Shown here one piece after another: positions 16,455 through 24,519 of a DNA stretch of 64,000 nucleotides. How positions within the stretch are numbered: position 1 is the first letter of the stretch; each line of letters opens with the position of its first letter. The DNA is from Parasphingopyxis lamellibrachiae (GTDB lineage: Bacteria > Pseudomonadota > Alphaproteobacteria > Sphingomonadales > Sphingomonadaceae): positions 2,506,957 through 2,570,956 of the forward strand of contig NZ_QRDP01000004.1 in the NCBI RefSeq assembly GCF_003385775.1. Direction: 5' to 3'. A program made the translations under genes and the position numbers. The notes under the pieces were generated by a model. That model did no database searches and was not told where the DNA came from. It worked only from the letters and a program-made list of their open reading frames with translations.

Positions 16455-16868
16455 TCAGTTCCGGGCGCGTTCCGCACTGCCGAGGAAAGCGGCCATGCGT
16501 TGCCGGCCTTGTTCCGTGAGGTCGACGACCTGGGGGCCGCTATGATCCTTGCTGGTGCCGAGCACGACCAGCCCCGCATCCACGAGACTTTCGACAGCGC
16601 TCGCGCATTCTGCCTCTGACAACCGGTTGCCGGCGCTCAGCGAAACCAGTGTAACCTGGAGATGTTCCTGGCGCTGGTTGTAGAGCGAAAGGAATATCTC
16701 CCATACCGGATTGCGGAACAGGCTACTGTCGATATAGATATCTCTCAACTTGTTGAGATTGCTCAGATATTGGGAGAGGCCGAGGCCTGAAAACAGTTTC
16801 GATTCCGTTTCAGGCTGCGATAAATCGCCGACTTGCGCGGTGGGCGACTTGCATGTCGAGTTGTTCAT
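16455..16868 (-). CDS. MarR-like winged-helix protein
   Basis: The 137-aa product from ATG 16868 ends with a winged-helix pattern: NPVWEIFLSLYNQRQEHLQV, LVSLSAGNRLSEAECASAVE, SLVDAGLVVLG, then VDLTEQGRQRMAAFL, typical of MarR-like or phage-replisome-organiser-like wHTH regulators in sphingomonads. The N-terminal 40 residues are polar and unmodelled. The target is unknown. The longer frame from 16907 has no better ribosome site. The upstream region (16869-17102) holds an inverted repeat around a G8 tract that might be its operator or the terminator of the luxR-type gene. Confidence 0.65.
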   Translation of the reverse strand: MNNSTCKSPTAQVGDLSQPETESKLFSGLGLSQYLSNLNKLRDIYIDSSLFRNPVWEIFLSLYNQRQEHLQVTLVSLSAGNRLSEAECASAVESLVDAGLVVLGTSKDHSGPQVVDLTEQGRQRMAAFLGSAERARN

Positions 16869-16984
16869 GAGTTGCTGTCCTGGATACGCTTGAATCCTGC
16901 CGGTCATTGCGCTTCTTTGACGCGAAGAAACGATCGACGAGCGGCAAAACCAACATCGCGGTCACTTTGAAAAATGAAAGGCGA

Positions 16985-17022
16985 AACCAATTGGCGTTGA
17001 GTGGGGGGGGCGCCAACTGGTT
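16985..17022. repeat. Inverted repeat with a G8 homopolymer in the loop
   Basis: AACCAATTGGCG (16985-16996) faces CGCCAACTGGTT (17011-17022) with one mismatch, around a 14-base loop ending in eight consecutive G. It lies between the LuxR-type gene and the winged-helix gene, both on the minus strand. It lacks a clean T run, so a terminator, an operator or a slippage-prone spacer are all possible. Confidence 0.5.
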
Positions 17023-17102
17023 CCTGCGGACTGCCTCTATAGGGCTGCGTTTGGCTATGCACGTCACGCAGCTACGTGACACGGCTTGACCGATATATGG
17101 GA

Positions 17103-17816
17103 TCAGGGTGCGATCAGGCCGCACCCTATTCCACGGATCGCAGCTGTTGTCCGGTCCGAAACGCCCAGTTTATCGTAGATCCGCCGCAAATGCGTATCGA
17201 CGGTATTCGCGGAAATACCGAGAATGCTCGATATGGCATTGTTGCTTTTTCCGCGCGCAACCCATACGAGAACTTCCTTCTCGCGCGGGGACAAAGTGAT
17301 CGTTTCGGTCTCCTCCGTGGAGAGAAGCTCGCAATATCGCTGATGCGCCATCTGCGCGATCGCCTGGAATTCGTGGAGCAGCTCATCCGACGTATCCTCG
17401 TTATGCGGGCCGAGAGCCAGGCCGACATAGCCGTTGCGGCCATGCGGGCCGAACACCGGGATGGCCAGCCCGTCGCCAATGCCAAGTTGCTCGACCTCCT
17501 TCAGAAAGGAGATCTGCGGGGAGGTCAATTTCCGCATCTCTCCGATCTCGGACCAGCGGAACGGCATGGGATGGTGCCGTGCATGGTCGGGAATGGGATC
17601 GTCGAGATAGAGTTTGTCCTCGATATAACGCCGTCGAAACGCATCGGGATAGCCGATGGTGGCGATGATGACCTTGCCGAAATCATGGGCGCCGGGCGGC
17701 GGGATGTGGATCAGGCACAGATGGTCGATATGATGCTGTTCGAAATAGCCGGTAAATGCATCCCAGAGCTCGGGAATGTCCGACGCATTGCGTATTGCGG
17801 CAAAGAATTTTTGCAT
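17103..17816 (-). CDS. LuxR-type regulator with autoinducer-binding-like domain (LuxR solo)
   Basis: The 237-aa product has an N-terminal autoinducer-binding-like domain (residues 10-160) with YLDDPIPDHARHHPMPFRW and GLAIPVFGPHGRNGYVGLAL, then a GerE/LuxR HTH: LSPREKEVLVWVARGKSNNA, ISSILGISANTVDTHLRRIY. No luxI synthase is in the window, so it is a solo that may sense a foreign or internal signal. The domain keeps the Y..D and W.E pattern partly (WSEIGEM). ATG 17816 is followed immediately by the coding start with no neighbour in the same operon upstream. Confidence 0.85.
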   Translation of the reverse strand: MQKFFAAIRNASDIPELWDAFTGYFEQHHIDHLCLIHIPPPGAHDFGKVIIATIGYPDAFRRRYIEDKLYLDDPIPDHARHHPMPFRWSEIGEMRKLTSPQISFLKEVEQLGIGDGLAIPVFGPHGRNGYVGLALGPHNEDTSDELLHEFQAIAQMAHQRYCELLSTEETETITLSPREKEVLVWVARGKSNNAISSILGISANTVDTHLRRIYDKLGVSDRTTAAIRGIGCGLIAP

Positions 17817-17930
17817 TGCTAAATGTCCGCAGTCGGCCTGTAGCGCGATCCACGGCCAACGTTCCCAGCCGCGTCATAGCACTTTATCCGGCGAGTCTGA
17901 AATCGGCCTGAGACATTCCGGAGCGTCGCA

Positions 17931-17962
17931 AAGAAAAAGGGGCCCGCAAGCAGGCCCCTTTT
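17931..17962 (-). terminator. Rho-independent terminator of pnp
   Basis: On the minus strand AAAAGGGGCC pairs with GGCCCCTTTT around an 8-base loop, followed by T-rich TTTCTT. It starts 22 bases after the pnp stop. The fold is strong and placed where the translation/RNA-turnover operon ends. Confidence 0.85.
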
Positions 17963-17984
17963 CCCTTGTTCAAGCGTGTGGAGG

Positions 17985-20267
17985 TTAGTCCTTGGTGATG
18001 AACTCGGGAAGTTCACCGCCTTCGGAATCCTTGCCACCTTTGTCGTCGTTGCTGTCGCCACGATCACGGCGCGGGCCGCGGCCACGGCCGCCTCCGCCGC
18101 CACGGCCACCGCGATCGCCGCCACGACCGCCGCCACCACCACGCGGTTCGCGCGGGGGACGGGTGTCTTCAAGCTCTTCGCCGGTTTCCTGGTCGACAAC
18201 CCGCATCGACAGGCGGACCTTTCCGCGCTGGTCGATCTCGAGCACCTTGACCTTTACTTCCTGGCCTTCGGAAAGCTCGTCGGCGACTTTCTCGACGCGC
18301 TCATTCTTGATTTCAGAGACATGGACGAGACCGTCCTTCTGTCCCATGAAATTCACGAATGCGCCGAAATCGACGATATTGACGACCTTGCCGTCATAGA
18401 TCTTGCCGACTTCTGCTTCCTCGACAATGCCTTCGATCCACTTGCGAGCGGCTTCGATCTCGTTGACGTCCGAGGAGGACAGCTTGATGACGCCCTCGTC
18501 GTCGATATCGACCTTGGCACCAGTTTCGGCGACGATCTCGCGGATCACTTTGCCACCCGTACCGATAACGTCGCGGATCTTTTCCTTGTCGATCTGCATC
18601 GTCTCGATCCGCGGCGCGAAATCGGACAATTCCGTGCGCGTCGTGTCGAGGGCCTTGGACATCTCGCCCAGGATATGGGCGCGGCCGCCATTGGCCTGTT
18701 CCAGAGCGACTTTCATGATCTCTTCGGTGATGCCGGCGATCTTGATGTCCATCTGAAGCGAGGTGATGCCCTTCTCGGTACCGGCGACCTTGAAGTCCAT
18801 GTCGCCGAGATGATCTTCGTCGCCGAGAATGTCGGAGAGAACGGCGAAGTCGTCGCCTTCGAGGATCAGGCCCATGGCGATACCGGATACCGGCCGCTTG
18901 AGCGGTACACCGGCATCCATCATCGCGAGGCTGCCGCCGCAGACCGTCGCCATCGAGGACGAGCCGTTGGACTCGGTGATGTCGGACAGCACACGGATCG
19001 TATACGGGAATTCCTCCGCATCGGGCAGGACCGGGTGGAGCGCGCGCCAGGCGAGCTTGCCATGGCCGGTTTCGCGGCGGCTGGTGAAGCCGAAGCGGCC
19101 CACTTCGCCGACCGAATAGGGCGGGAAGTTATAGTGGAGCATGAACGGCGAATAGGAGAGGCCGGTCAGGCCGTCGATCATCTGCTCGGCGTCCTTGGTG
19201 CCGAGCGTTGTCGTGACGATGGCCTGGGTCTCGCCGCGCGTGAAAAGGGCCGAGCCATGCGTGCGGGGCAGAAAGTGGACCATGGCTTCGATCGGGCGAA
19301 CCTGATCGAGCTTGCGTCCGTCGATACGGCTGCCATCCTTGATGATGGCTCCGCGAACGATTTCGGCTTCCAGCTTCTTGACCACCTTGCCGGCCGTCAT
19401 CTGCGTCTGGCCATCTTCCTCGGCAAAGGCTTCCTTCGCTTTGGCGCGGGCGGCGTTAAGCGCATCCGAGCGTTCCGACTTGTCGGTCAGCTTGTAGGCG
19501 GCTGCGATATCGTCGCCGACCAGATCGCGAAGCTGCTTCTTCATGCCGTCCTGGTCTTCGGCCGGGGCCAGTTCCCAGGGCTCCTTGGCGGCCTGTTCGG
19601 CAAGCTCGATGATCGCGTCGATCACCGGCTTGGATTCCTCATGCGCGAACATGACGGCGCCGAGCATGACGTCTTCGGGAAGCTCTTTTGCTTCCGATTC
19701 CACCATCAGAACGGCGTTCTGCGTACCGGCGACCACGAGATCGAGCTCGCCCTCGGCAACCTCTTCCATGCTCGGGTTGAGCTGATATTCGCCATCCTTG
19801 TAACCGACGCGCGCTGCGGCGATTGGACCCATGAACGGCAGGCCGGAGATCGTCAGCGCGGCCGAAGCGGCTACCATCGCGAGGATGTCCGGCTCGTTCT
19901 CGCCGTCATAGCTCAGCACCTGGGCGATGACGTTGATCTCGTTGTAAAAGCCTTCCGGGAAAAGCGGGCGGACCGGGCGGTCGATAAGACGGCATGTCAG
20001 CGTTTCTTTTTCCGTGGCGCGGCCTTCGCGCTTGAAAAAGCCGCCCGGAATGCGCCCGGCGGCCGAATATTTTTCCTGATAATGCACGGTGAGCGGGAAG
20101 AAGTCCTGCCCTTCGCGCACGGATTTGGCGGCGGTAACTGCGCACAGCACAACCGTATCGCCGAGCTGCGCGAGAACCGCGCCGTCGGCCTGGCGAGCCA
20201 CGCGGCCCGTTTCGAGGGTCAGCTTCTGGCCGCCCCATTCTGTTTCGACTTTCTTTACGTCAAACAT
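17985..20267 (-). CDS. pnp: Polyribonucleotide nucleotidyltransferase (PNPase)
   Basis: The 760-aa product has two RNase PH domains (first [20 protein letters not shown], second [20 protein letters not shown]), a KH domain ([20 protein letters not shown]) and an S1 domain ([20 protein letters not shown]). It degrades RNA 3'-5' by phosphorolysis as a trimer and joins the RNase E degradosome. The C-terminal 60 residues are an unusually Gly/Arg-rich tail ([14 protein letters not shown]) that is probably disordered and may bind RNA. It follows rpsO by 177 bp, as in most Proteobacteria. Confidence 0.97.
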   Translation of the reverse strand: MFDVKKVETEWGGQKLTLETGRVARQADGAVLAQLGDTVVLCAVTAAKSVREGQDFFPLTVHYQEKYSAAGRIPGGFFKREGRATEKETLTCRLIDRPVRPLFPEGFYNEINVIAQVLSYDGENEPDILAMVAASAALTISGLPFMGPIAAARVGYKDGEYQLNPSMEEVAEGELDLVVAGTQNAVLMVESEAKELPEDVMLGAVMFAHEESKPVIDAIIELAEQAAKEPWELAPAEDQDGMKKQLRDLVGDDIAAAYKLTDKSERSDALNAARAKAKEAFAEEDGQTQMTAGKVVKKLEAEIVRGAIIKDGSRIDGRKLDQVRPIEAMVHFLPRTHGSALFTRGETQAIVTTTLGTKDAEQMIDGLTGLSYSPFMLHYNFPPYSVGEVGRFGFTSRRETGHGKLAWRALHPVLPDAEEFPYTIRVLSDITESNGSSSMATVCGGSLAMMDAGVPLKRPVSGIAMGLILEGDDFAVLSDILGDEDHLGDMDFKVAGTEKGITSLQMDIKIAGITEEIMKVALEQANGGRAHILGEMSKALDTTRTELSDFAPRIETMQIDKEKIRDVIGTGGKVIREIVAETGAKVDIDDEGVIKLSSSDVNEIEAARKWIEGIVEEAEVGKIYDGKVVNIVDFGAFVNFMGQKDGLVHVSEIKNERVEKVADELSEGQEVKVKVLEIDQRGKVRLSMRVVDQETGEELEDTRPPREPRGGGGGRGGDRGGRGGGGGRGRGPRRDRGDSNDDKGGKDSEGGELPEFITKD

Positions 20268-20412
20268 CTTTTCTTCTTCACTTTCTTTGCGAGGATCACC
20301 CTATGCGATCAACGCTCATTTGCAGGGGCAGTACCGGCCCTGCGCGGTCTGGGAGCTTTCGCGCCCCCTTTTGGCTTGGCCGGACGCCGAATTGCGTCCA
20401 GTCCAAATATGA

Positions 20413-20438
20413 AAACGGCCCCAACGATGAGGCCGTTT
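20413..20438 (-). terminator. Hairpin terminator or processing stem after rpsO
   Basis: AAACGGCC/GGCCGTTT pair around a 10-base loop, six bases after the rpsO stop, followed on the minus strand by TTTTCATATTT. Between it and pnp (20268-20412) another stem can form, GCAGGG/CCCTGC near 20324-20344, in the PNPase leader. In other bacteria the rpsO-pnp leader is an RNase III target and the point of PNPase autoregulation; that is inferred here. Confidence 0.7.
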
Positions 20439-20444
20439 CCCAAA

Positions 20445-20714
20445 TTATTTACGAAGGCCGAGCTTCTTGATGAGGTCCTGATACCGGGTCTCATCCACGT
20501 TGCGCAGATAGCTGAGCAAGTTGCGGCGTTTGTTGACCAGCATCAGCAGCCCACGGCGCGAATGATGGTCTTTATGGTGACCTTTGAAATGGTCGGTAAG
20601 GTTGGTGATCCGTTCGGTGAGGATCGCGACCTGTACTTCAGGGGAACCGGTGTCGCCCTCTTCACGGGCGTGGTCCTTGATGACTTCCTGCTTGCGTTCG
20701 GCAGTAATCGACAT
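20445..20714 (-). CDS. rpsO: 30S ribosomal protein S15
   Basis: The 89-aa product is full length for the family. Conserved segments include [36 protein letters not shown] and [15 protein letters not shown]15 binds 16S rRNA at the three-way junction of the central domain early in 30S assembly. It sits between truB and pnp in the standard order, 48 bp from the truB stop. Confidence 0.98.
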   Translation of the reverse strand: MSITAERKQEVIKDHAREEGDTGSPEVQVAILTERITNLTDHFKGHHKDHHSRRGLLMLVNKRRNLLSYLRNVDETRYQDLIKKLGLRK

Positions 20715-20762
20715 CGCATAATTCCTTTCAATTCATGTGTGGGGCCCCCTGAAAAGGACGCC

Positions 20763-21686
20763 TCACTGGAGGTTAAAACCCCGCACTACTTTCAGCTCCA
20801 CCCCGTCGCATTCGACGAGAGCAACCGGAACAGACTGGTCGGTTGCAAGATAAAGCCCGGCAGTGGCGGAAACCCCGATCACCCGCTGCCCCATGCGGAG
20901 CTGCCTTGCCTGATCGGGAGCGACGGAAAGAGCCGGGATGTCGTCCAGCCCTGCCGCCAATGGCAAGAGTGCCTGTTCAAGGCAGCGGCTCTTAGCGAGT
21001 TCGTCCAGTTTGTCCAGCGAAATCGCGCCTTCCAGCGTGAAAGGTCCGGCCTTGATCCGTCTTAACATGGTGACATGACCCACCGTGTTCAACGCCCGGG
21101 CGATATCGCGGGCGAGCGAGCGGATATAGGTGCCCTTGGAAACATGGGCGGTAAGAGTGATTTCGGCGAGGCTTTCCGTGTTGGCGGCCGGGGTTGTTGT
21201 GAGTTTGTGAATCGTCACGCTGCGTAGCTTCATCTCCACATCTTCGCCAGCCCGGGCGCGGGCATAGGCCGGTTTTCCGTCGATCTTCAGTGCCGAATAT
21301 TTGGGCGGGATTTGTTCGATCGAACCGATGAAGCGCGGCAGGACCGCTTCAACATCGGCCAGGGCAGGGCGACGATCCGAGCTTTCCGTTACCTCGCCTT
21401 CGCCGTCCAGCGTATCGGTCTCCGCGCCAAAACCGACCGTGAACTCGTAAATCTTGTCGCTGTCGAGCATCCGTCCGGCCAGCTTGGTCGCCTCGCCCAG
21501 TGCAATCGGCAGAACGCCGGTTGCCAGCGGGTCCAGCGTGCCGCCATGGCCGACCTTGGCCTTGGCATAGCCGCCTTCGCGCAGAGCGCGCTTGACGCGC
21601 GACACACAGGGTGTCGAGCCGATGTCGAAAGGTTTATCGAGGATCAGCCAGCCGTGGAGGGCGGGTTTTGCGTCCGGTTCGTCCAT
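20763..21686 (-). CDS. truB: tRNA pseudouridine(55) synthase
   Basis: The 307-aa product shows the TruB signature GHGGTLDPLATGVLPIALGE with the catalytic Asp, and starts HGWLILDKPFDIGSTPCVSR. It makes pseudouridine 55 in the T-loop of tRNAs. ATG 21686 is chosen over the upstream in-frame ATG 21737 because homologues begin a few residues before HGWLILDKP. The start lies within the end of the upstream GNAT gene (43-bp overlap), so the two are probably translated in coupling. Confidence 0.95.
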   Translation of the reverse strand: MDEPDAKPALHGWLILDKPFDIGSTPCVSRVKRALREGGYAKAKVGHGGTLDPLATGVLPIALGEATKLAGRMLDSDKIYEFTVGFGAETDTLDGEGEVTESSDRRPALADVEAVLPRFIGSIEQIPPKYSALKIDGKPAYARARAGEDVEMKLRSVTIHKLTTTPAANTESLAEITLTAHVSKGTYIRSLARDIARALNTVGHVTMLRRIKAGPFTLEGAISLDKLDELAKSRCLEQALLPLAAGLDDIPALSVAPDQARQLRMGQRVIGVSATAGLYLATDQSVPVALVECDGVELKVVRGFNLQ

Positions 21687-22228
21687 TCGTCCGCCAATAG
21701 ACCGAAAATGGCGGTGTCGCGAACATATCCGGTCCATGTGATGCGGTTTTTTCTCAGCGTACCTTCATGGGAGACTCCCAGCTTGCGAACCGCCGTCATG
21801 GAGCGTGCGTTGCGTGTATCGATGCGAAACTCGATCCGGGCAAAGCCGCACACAATGGCGTGATCGATCATCAGCTGCTTCATCATGCTGTTGAAAGGCC
21901 CGCCGCGCACTTCTGGAGCGATATAGGTGCCGCCAATTTCGAGCACATGGTTGATCGGATCAGCATTGATATAGTTGGTCATGCCAACCACCCGCTCGCC
22001 ATCGAGCACCGCATAATTGACCCAGTTCTTGGTCGCGTGGAAGCTTGCCATTGCGTCGAATGCCGTATCGAAATGTTCGCCCAGCATCGACATCGGGTAA
22101 ATCTCCCAGATATCGGGGTCCTTGGCACAAGCGGCACGCAATCCTTCGCGATGTGCTTCGGTACGCAATTCGAGGCGCACATCGCCCTCGGCGAGTGGCT
22201 GGGCAAGCTTTTCCAATGGGTCGGTCAT
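21644..22228 (-). CDS. GNAT-family N-acetyltransferase (RimJ/RimL-like)
   Basis: The 194-aa product has the RimJ/RimL type of GNAT domain: WVNYAVLDGERVVGMTNYIN, LEIGGTYIAPEVRGGPFNSM, ARIEFRIDTRNARSMTAVRK and LGVSHEGTLRKNRI. Members acetylate the N-terminal amine of ribosomal proteins or small molecules with acetyl-CoA; the substrate here is not shown. It overlaps the 5' end of truB and diverges from the plus-strand GNAT gene at 22264 by 35 bp. Confidence 0.85.
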   Translation of the reverse strand: MTDPLEKLAQPLAEGDVRLELRTEAHREGLRAACAKDPDIWEIYPMSMLGEHFDTAFDAMASFHATKNWVNYAVLDGERVVGMTNYINADPINHVLEIGGTYIAPEVRGGPFNSMMKQLMIDHAIVCGFARIEFRIDTRNARSMTAVRKLGVSHEGTLRKNRITWTGYVRDTAIFGLLADEWTNRTQNPPSTAG

Positions 22229-22263
22229 GGGCTAGCCTATAACCATAGCCAGGAGGCAAGATC

Positions 22264-22686
22264 ATGGCCGAAATAGAGTATCATTCGATCACGGAGGAGA
22301 ATGCGGCGCTTCTCGATACGATTGCGAAAGGGGTTTACGAGGCCCCGGTCCGAGAGGATTTTCTCGCCGCCTGTCTGGCCAATCCCCATCAGTTCCTTAT
22401 CGTCGCGGTTGCCGATGGTGCGGTGGTCGGGAAGGCGCAGGCTTATATCTTCCATTTTCCCGAGAAGCCGGCCGAAACCTATATCGAGGAAATCGACGTC
22501 GCAAAGAAATGGCGGCGGCAGGGCGTTGCGACCGGGCTGATGGAGGCTGTTGGCGCGGAGGGGAAGAAACGCGGCATCGCCGAATATTGGCTGGTCACCG
22601 AGAAAGGCAATAAGGGCGCGCGGGCGCTGTACGAGCGCAAGGCGCACCGCCATGAGAAAAGCGTCTGGTACGAATTCTACTGTTAG
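22264..22686 (+). CDS. GNAT-family N-acetyltransferase
   Basis: The 140-aa product is a compact GNAT domain with [20 protein letters not shown], the acetyl-CoA loop (RRQGVA), and [20 protein letters not shown] near the end. Start ATG 22264 is preceded by a strong AGGAGG. It is the only plus-strand gene inside the minus-strand translation operon, and its stop overlaps the tdk stop by four bases. The acceptor is unknown. Confidence 0.85.
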   Translation: MAEIEYHSITEENAALLDTIAKGVYEAPVREDFLAACLANPHQFLIVAVADGAVVGKAQAYIFHFPEKPAETYIEEIDVAKKWRRQGVATGLMEAVGAEGKKRGIAEYWLVTEKGNKGARALYERKAHRHEKSVWYEFYC

Positions 22687-23279
22687 GCCGTGCGGCGGTC
22701 CGGCTCCGCCATTTTCTCCATGAAATGCTTGCGGCACAGCGCGATATAGCGCTCGTTCCCGCCGATCTCGGTCTGCTCTCCGGCGCGCACCGCCCGGCCG
22801 CTTTCGTCGATCCGCAGGTTCATCGTCGCCTTTTTCCCGCACTCGCACACCGCCTTGAGCTCGACGAGCGAGTCGGCGAGCGCAAGCAGGTGCGCGCTGC
22901 CGGGAAAAAGTTCGGCCTGAAAATCGGTTCTCAGGCCATAGGCGAGGACGGGAATACCCAGTATGTCGCAGATTTTGGCGAGCGCGAACACCTGAGCGCG
23001 CTCCAGGAACTGCGCCTCGTCGACCAACACGCAATCGAGAGGCTCGGCCTTATGCGCAGCGGCGATGGCCGCGAACAGATCCGTATCGCGGTCGAATAGA
23101 TGAGCGTCTGCGGCCAGGCCGATACGCGATGCGACCTTGCCCGCCTCGTATCGCCCGTCGATCTCCGCCGTCCACAGCATCGTGCGCATGCCGCGCTCGC
23201 GATAGTTGAAATCCGCCTGCAACAGCGTCGTCGATTTGCCCGCATTCATCGACGCATAGTAGAAATAGAGCTTGGCCAT
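22683..23279 (-). CDS. tdk: Thymidine kinase
   Basis: The 198-aa product has the type II thymidine kinase pattern: [20 protein letters not shown] (P-loop), [38 protein letters not shown], and zinc-binding [13 protein letters not shown]. It phosphorylates thymidine in the salvage pathway. It lies between rbfA and truB, an uncommon place. The C-terminal Cys pair of the zinc lasso is partly changed (ALCRKH), which still offers Cys and His. Confidence 0.95.
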   Translation of the reverse strand: MAKLYFYYASMNAGKSTTLLQADFNYRERGMRTMLWTAEIDGRYEAGKVASRIGLAADAHLFDRDTDLFAAIAAAHKAEPLDCVLVDEAQFLERAQVFALAKICDILGIPVLAYGLRTDFQAELFPGSAHLLALADSLVELKAVCECGKKATMNLRIDESGRAVRAGEQTEIGGNERYIALCRKHFMEKMAEPDRRTA

Positions 23280-23317
23280 CGAACAGGCTTAGCGCCGAAG
23301 CCCTGTGGCTGCCAAAC

Positions 23318-23827
23318 CTATTGCCCCCAGGCCAGCCCCTTTGCGTGATCGCGGACGGCGACCGGCCATTTCGCGGTGAGCGTGTCGAACCGTTCCCGGT
23401 CATCGTCGTAAAGCGCGCGGATCGCTTCCTCATAGTGCGGATAGTCGCCGGCCATCGCGCTCAGGAAATGATAGGCGGCATCGCGTTTCGCCCGGTCAGG
23501 CAGGCCTGCCTTGCGCGCATGCTCGACAAGTTTGCGCAAGGTCGCCGACGCCCCGCCGGGCTGCTTGGCCAGCCAGTCCCAGTGGCGCGGGAGCAGGGTG
23601 ACTTCCTTTGAGGTAACGCCGAGTTTGGGGCGGCCGCGTTTCGGCGCGGCGGGCTCCTCCTCCAGCTCGCGCAGGTCAAAATCGATCTGCCGCCCGGTCT
23701 CGTCGTCGAACACCAATATGTCCGAAGCCCGCTCGACCTGCGGCATCTCGCGCAACGTCTCCACGATATGGTTGCGGGGGCCCGTCGCCAGCCAGCTGTC
23801 GGTCACGAATGCGGTATAGCTCGTCAT
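23318..23827 (-). CDS. DUF2239 family protein
   Basis: The 169-aa product matches the DUF2239 pattern: a short TAFVTDSWLATGP start, DILVFDDETGRQIDFDLREL, GRPKLGVTSKEVTLLPRHWD, WLAKQPGGASATLRKLVEHA and FLSAMAGDYPHYEEAIRALY. The GRPKLGV...VTLLPRHW core resembles small DNA-binding or regulatory modules, but the biochemical role is unknown. A strong AGGAGG precedes ATG 23827, and a near-consensus promoter with repeat motifs lies upstream, so it is transcribed on its own. Confidence 0.85.
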   Translation of the reverse strand: MTSYTAFVTDSWLATGPRNHIVETLREMPQVERASDILVFDDETGRQIDFDLRELEEEPAAPKRGRPKLGVTSKEVTLLPRHWDWLAKQPGGASATLRKLVEHARKAGLPDRAKRDAAYHFLSAMAGDYPHYEEAIRALYDDDRERFDTLTAKWPVAVRDHAKGLAWGQ

Positions 23828-23850
23828 GGTCTTCCTCCTGAACGGAGGGT

Positions 23851-23902
23851 TATTTATGCCCGGGTAAAATAAGAGTCAATATACCCGGATAAAATTATCC
23901 GG
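23851..23902 (-). promoter_or_regulatory. Near-consensus promoter with operator-like repeats for the DUF2239 gene
   Basis: Read on the minus strand, TTGACT (23879-23874) and TAAATA (23856-23851) are separated by 17 bp, and the ATG is 24 bp beyond the -10 box. The repeats CCCGGGTAAAAT (23859-23870) and CCCGGATAAAAT (23884-23895), on the plus strand, frame the -35 box. The second also forms the palindrome CCGGATAA-AA-TTATCCGG (23885-23902), which begins two bases after the rbfA stop. The layout suggests a repressor site, and the palindrome could also slow rbfA readthrough. Confidence 0.65.
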
Positions 23903-23903
23903 C

Positions 23904-24287
23904 TTATTCTTCGCCCAGATCCTGCGCCACTTTGGGATCGCGGAGCAGCGTGTCGATCTTGCCGCCTTCGTCGAAGCTCTCGTCGAGCAGGAATTTCAGC
24001 GCGGCGGCATATTTGGTGTTCACGCGTTTGGAGACTTCGCCGCGCAGATAGCGGACATTCTTTTTCAGCGCAGCCAGCACCTCATCCTCGTCGCCGCCGA
24101 GCAGTGGCTTCACAAAGACGGTGGCGTGTTTGAGATCGGGGGACATGCGCACTTCGGTCACGCTGATCATATGCGATGCCAGCACCTCGTCATGCACGTC
24201 GCCGCGAGCGAGGATTTCGGACAGGACATGGCGCACGCGTTCGCCGACGCGCAGCAGCCTGACAGATTGTGTTTCTTCGGTTTTCAT
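23904..24287 (-). CDS. rbfA: 30S ribosome-binding factor A
   Basis: The 127-aa product fits Rbf[41 protein letters not shown] and [20 protein letters not shown]. The protein binds nascent 30S subunits near the 5' end of 16S rRNA and acts in cold adaptation and late processing. ATG 24287 is preferred over the TTG two codons upstream. It follows infB with a microgene between, and the operon is then interrupted by the DUF2239, tdk and GNAT genes before truB. Confidence 0.95.
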   Translation of the reverse strand: MKTEETQSVRLLRVGERVRHVLSEILARGDVHDEVLASHMISVTEVRMSPDLKHATVFVKPLLGGDEDEVLAALKKNVRYLRGEVSKRVNTKYAAALKFLLDESFDEGGKIDTLLRDPKVAQDLGEE

Positions 24288-24369
24288 TGCCAATATCGTT
24301 TCGGTGGTCTCGTCGCGACTTGATGATCAAGGCCGCGCCGAGACCGCCGATATCAGCGTTCGGGGCGAC

Positions 24370-24468
24370 TTATTTCTTGGAGCCGCCCTTGTCGCCGCCT
24401 TTGTCGCCGCCTTTTCCTTTGTCGCCGCCCTTGTCGCCGCCTTTGCCTGGATCTTTCTTGTCGCCCAT
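24370..24468 (-). CDS. 32-aa Gly/Asp/Lys-repeat microprotein
   Basis: The frame from ATG 24468 codes for MGDKKDPGKGGDKGG and then further GGDKGGDKG repeats, ending GGSKK with TAA at 24370. Its composition is only Gly, Asp, Lys and a few others, so it is surely disordered. A GGGAG ribosome site sits right before the start but lies within a perfect hairpin (see 24469-24498). It is located between infB and rbfA. Third-position variation among the repeats (GGC GAC AAG versus GGC GAC AAA) supports coding. No function is known. Confidence 0.55.
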   Translation of the reverse strand: MGDKKDPGKGGDKGGDKGKGGDKGGDKGGSKK

Positions 24469-24498
24469 CTTCACTCTCCCTTTTGTTGGAGAGTGAAG
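24469..24498 (-). promoter_or_regulatory. Perfect 11-bp hairpin covering the microprotein's ribosome site
   Basis: CTTCACTCTCC and GGAGAGTGAAG are exact complements (24469-24479 and 24488-24498) with an 8-base loop. On the minus strand the 3' arm contains GGAG and ends one base before the ATG at 24468, so the folded RNA hides the ribosome site. There is no following T run, which argues against a simple infB terminator. It may be a translational lock or thermosensor, or a processing site. Confidence 0.6.
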
Positions 24499-24519
24499 CC
24501 TAGGCGGTTTTCATGACAG

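Noticed and set aside
16985-17022. lux box
   Set aside because: The inverted repeat is not of the lux-box type and is downstream, not upstream, of the LuxR gene.
17976-21065. 1029-codon plus-strand open frame across pnp, rpsO and truB
   Set aside because: It lies antisense to three certain genes and its protein has no family pattern; high GC leaves long stop-free antisense frames.
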